Position numbers and translations under genes: made by a program | Shown: positions 61,766 to 64,000 of the stretch, piece after piece | Numbering within the stretch: position 1 is the first letter of the stretch | Layout: the number at the start of each line of letters is the position of its first letter | Notes under the pieces: model-generated | What the model was told of the DNA's origin: nothing | The model's input: the letters and a program-made list of their open reading frames with translations, nothing else | The model's database searches: none | Assembly (NCBI GenBank): GCA_002286715.1 | Contig: NSJX01000046.1 | Span: forward strand, 5,446-69,445 | From: Dentipellis sp. KUC8613 | Taxonomy: Eukaryota; Basidiomycota; Agaricomycetes; Russulales; Hericiaceae | Length of the DNA stretch: 64,000 nt | Direction of reading: 5' to 3'

Positions 61766-64000
61766 ATGGTGGTCGCAGATGCGAATAACGTGAAGGTATA
61801 CACCGTCAACGGCGCCGCAGCCGGCTCCTCATCCTCGCTCCCGGACTGGCTCACCCGCAAACGCGCCACAAAAGCCAAAGGCAAGCGCGCCGTGCGCGAG
61901 CATGTCGAAGGCACCATCGAGCTCATCCAGCACTTCGAGTTCCCCGAGGCGAGCAACCGCGTCAAGACGACCCGCGACGGGCACCATGTCATCGCCACTG
62001 GCACCTACAAGCCGCAGATGCGCGTGTGGGACCTGGACCAGCTCTCGCTGAAGTTCGAGCGGCACTCGGACGCGGAGAACGTGGACTTTGAGGTGAGTGC
62101 TCCGTCTCCGGTGTCCCCAGCCTTGGAAATTGAAGTTTTCCCGAGGTGGTTGATTGGGCGCACCCCTCTCCCCATCTCTGCTCCCATTCCATTCCCCCTT
62201 CCGCGATGTGCAGTATCTAAACGCCTCTACAGATCTTGTCGGACGACTGGACCAAGACGATCCACCTGCAGGCGGACCGCTCGATCGAGCTGCACACACA
62301 AGGCGGGACGCACTACCGCACCCGAATACCGCGGTTCGGGCGGGCGCTCGCGTACCATTTCCCGACCTGTGATGCGCTCGTCGGCGCGTCCGGGTCTGAA
62401 GTGTACCGGCTGAACCTCGACCAAGGGCGGTTCCTCAACCCGCTCGTGCTCGGCGGCGACGACGGCGTCGACGGCGTGAACGCCATCGACATCAACTCCG
62501 CGCACGGGCTGTGGGCGTTCGGCGTCGAGGGGAACGGCACGGTCGAGTTCTGGGACCCGCGGTCGCGGACGAACGTCGGCGTGCTGCACCTGCCGCGCAG
62601 CCTGCTCGTACAGGGCAGCGCGCTCGGCTCATCCCTTCTCCCCGGGGTCGATGGCGCGGGCGGGGCCTCGCTGTCCGTGACCGCTCTCGCTTCGCGATCG
62701 GACGGCCTGTCGTATGCAGTGGGGACATCCACGGGGCACACGCTACTGTACGACATCCGGTCGCCCAGGCCGTTCGCGAGCAAGGATCAAGGGTACGGGC
62801 TGCCGGTGAAGAAGGTGCTGTGGGTCGAGGGCGGGAGCAGGATGGCGGGCGACGGGCTGGTGCTTAGTGCGGACAAGAAGGTGGTGAAGATCTGGGACCG
62901 TAACAGCGTGGGTCGCCCTTCTCGGTCGTTCTCGTCCCCGTCTGCGCTGCGTGGCTGACCCCTGTGTTGCTGTCCAGCCCGCGGCGAATTTCACCGCGCT
63001 GACGCCAGCTTACGACCTCAACGACATCCACCACGTCCCCGGCAGCGGCCTGCTCATGACGGCGAACGAGGGCATCCAGATGACGACGTACTACATTCCG
63101 CAGCTCGGCCCTGCGCCCCGGTGGGCGTCGTTCCTGGAGAACCTCACGGAGGAGATGGAGGAGGGCGGCGGCGGAACTCGCAGTATCTACGAGGACTACA
63201 AATTCGTCTCGCGCGCAGAGCTCGCAACGTAAGTGCCCCCCTTCTCTCTTCCGCCGCCTTATCGCATGTGTTCATACGCCTTTGCAGGCTGGGTCTGGAC
63301 CACCTCACCGGCACCCCGGCGCTCAAGCCGTACATGCACGGCTACTTCATTTCGCTCAAGCTGTACGACACGGCCCGCGTTATCACGAACCCGTACGTGT
63401 ACGAAGAGCAGCGCGAGAAGATGGTCAAGGAGAAGCTGGACAAGCTCGTCGAGGGCCGCATCCGGGCCCGCAAGGACCAGGCGAGCGTCAAGGTCAACAA
63501 GGCGCTCGCGGAGAAGGTGGCCCGGGAGGAGGAGCGTGCGCGCAAGCGCGAGGAGCGCAGGGCGCGCAAGGGTGCCGCTGCGGATGGCGAGGCAATGGAG
63601 GTTGACGACGAGGCGGGGGCGAAGAAGGGCAAGAAGGCGAACCTGCTCACGGATCCTCGGTTCAAGGCACTCTTCGAGGATCCCGAGTTTGCGGTGGACG
63701 AGAACAGCAGGGAGTTTGCGCTGCTCAACCCGTCGACGGTGGCACAGCGCAAGAGCCACGGTGGCGAAGAAGAGGGGAGGGGTGCGGCACGGCAGCGGAC
63801 AGCAGTGGAAAGTGAAGAGGAGGCGAGCGACAGACCGTCATCGGATGAAGACGAAAGCGAGAGCGAAGAGTCAAGCGAGGACAGTAGTGATGCTGGTGGT
63901 ACGTGTAATCCATTTTCTCCTCAAGTGATGTCCTAACACCCTTATTGTAGATTTACACCCAGCTCAGAATCGACCCTCTTATCGCGCTCCCAAGTCAACG
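61766..64000 (+). CDS. ENP2: NOL10/Enp2 ribosome-biogenesis protein, 3' end outside the window
   Basis: WD40-type nucleolar factor of early 40S assembly (SSU processome). The ATG at 61,766 starts MVVADANNVKVYTVNGAAAGSSSSLPDWLTRKRATKAKGKRAVREHVEGTIELIQHFEFPEASNRVKTTRDG. The propeller follows: HHVIATGTYKPQMRVWDLDQLSLKFERHSDAENVDFEILSDDWTKTIHLQADRSIELHTQGG, GTVEFWDPRSRTNVGVLHL, LSYAVGTSTGHTLLYDIRSPRP and LVLSADKKVVKIWDRNS. After an intron come FTALTPAYDLNDIHHVPGSGLLMTANEG, GLDHLTGTPALKPYMHGYFISLKLYDTARVITNPYVYEEQREKM and the NUC153-type segment NLLTDPRFKALFEDPEFAVDENSREFALLNP. A Lys/Glu-rich region separates them. A final visible intron (gtacgt...ttgtag, 63,900-63,951) leads into an exon that runs off the window. 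Confidence 0.93.

Overview
The window looks like nuclear DNA of a filamentous basidiomycete (Agaricomycetes, plausibly a wood-decay fungus). The evidence is dense multi-exon genes with GT-AG introns of about 45-65 nt, gene-family sequences of basidiomycete type (a GH51 arabinofuranosidase, a phenol 2-monooxygenase-like flavoprotein, snurportin, DCP1) and a BED-finger hAT transposon. I cannot name the species. All gene models come from reading translated frames and splice sites by eye.

REGION 1 (1 to about 27,300) is a repeat island with no housekeeping gene. It is dominated by long, degenerate, GC-rich arrays. Each is pyrimidine(C)-rich on one strand and most begin just inside a canonical 5' splice donor on that strand. 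At least six of these units share an AT-rich 5' block containing a gaattgccgagagtcg-like core, in both orientations (near 456, 13,976, 16,868, 23,161 and 26,838; more weakly near 23,493). Two of the blocks form inverted ends of about 420 bp (84-510 and 16,826-17,335) around a 17-kb composite. Inside it lie a truncated hAT element (3,900-5,736), a small MITE-like relative (3,698-3,851) and a 650-bp sequence repeated directly at 24,736-25,372. The outer tips of the terminal blocks carry the same CTGATTCAT end as the hAT element. The island also holds a broken orphan gene with two in-frame TGA codons (19,894-22,050), several tandem duplications and a small plus-strand unit with three clean introns (23,493-24,300). 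The very long ORFs of this region are by-products of a roughly 21-bp, stop-poor repeat unit and are not annotated as genes.

REGION 2 (27,532 to 64,000) is ordinary compact gene space: SAM50/TOB55 (-), MATE transporter (+), MFS transporter (+), snurportin-1 (-), DUF4139/DUF4140 protein (+), phenol 2-monooxygenase-like enzyme (-), mitochondrial ribosomal protein uL16m (-), a small conserved-looking protein (+), DCP1 (+), a large disordered nuclear-type protein (-), a divergent transaldolase (+), tRNA-Arg(ACG) with an intron (+), GH51 alpha-L-arabinofuranosidase (-), MutY-type adenine DNA glycosylase (+) and NOL10/Enp2 (+, cut by the window end). Most neighbours are divergent pairs sharing short promoters or convergent pairs with short 3' gaps. 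No operon or biosynthetic cluster is evident. The themes are mitochondrial biogenesis (SAM50, uL16m), RNA metabolism (snurportin, DCP1, NOL10), DNA repair (MutY), transport (MATE, MFS) and plant-polymer or aromatic breakdown (GH51, phenol monooxygenase).

The main candidate for something undescribed is the family of splice-donor-led, strand-asymmetric GC arrays with conserved AT-rich 5' blocks and hAT-like tips. It may be a non-coding transcription-unit family or a very large non-autonomous hAT-type element.
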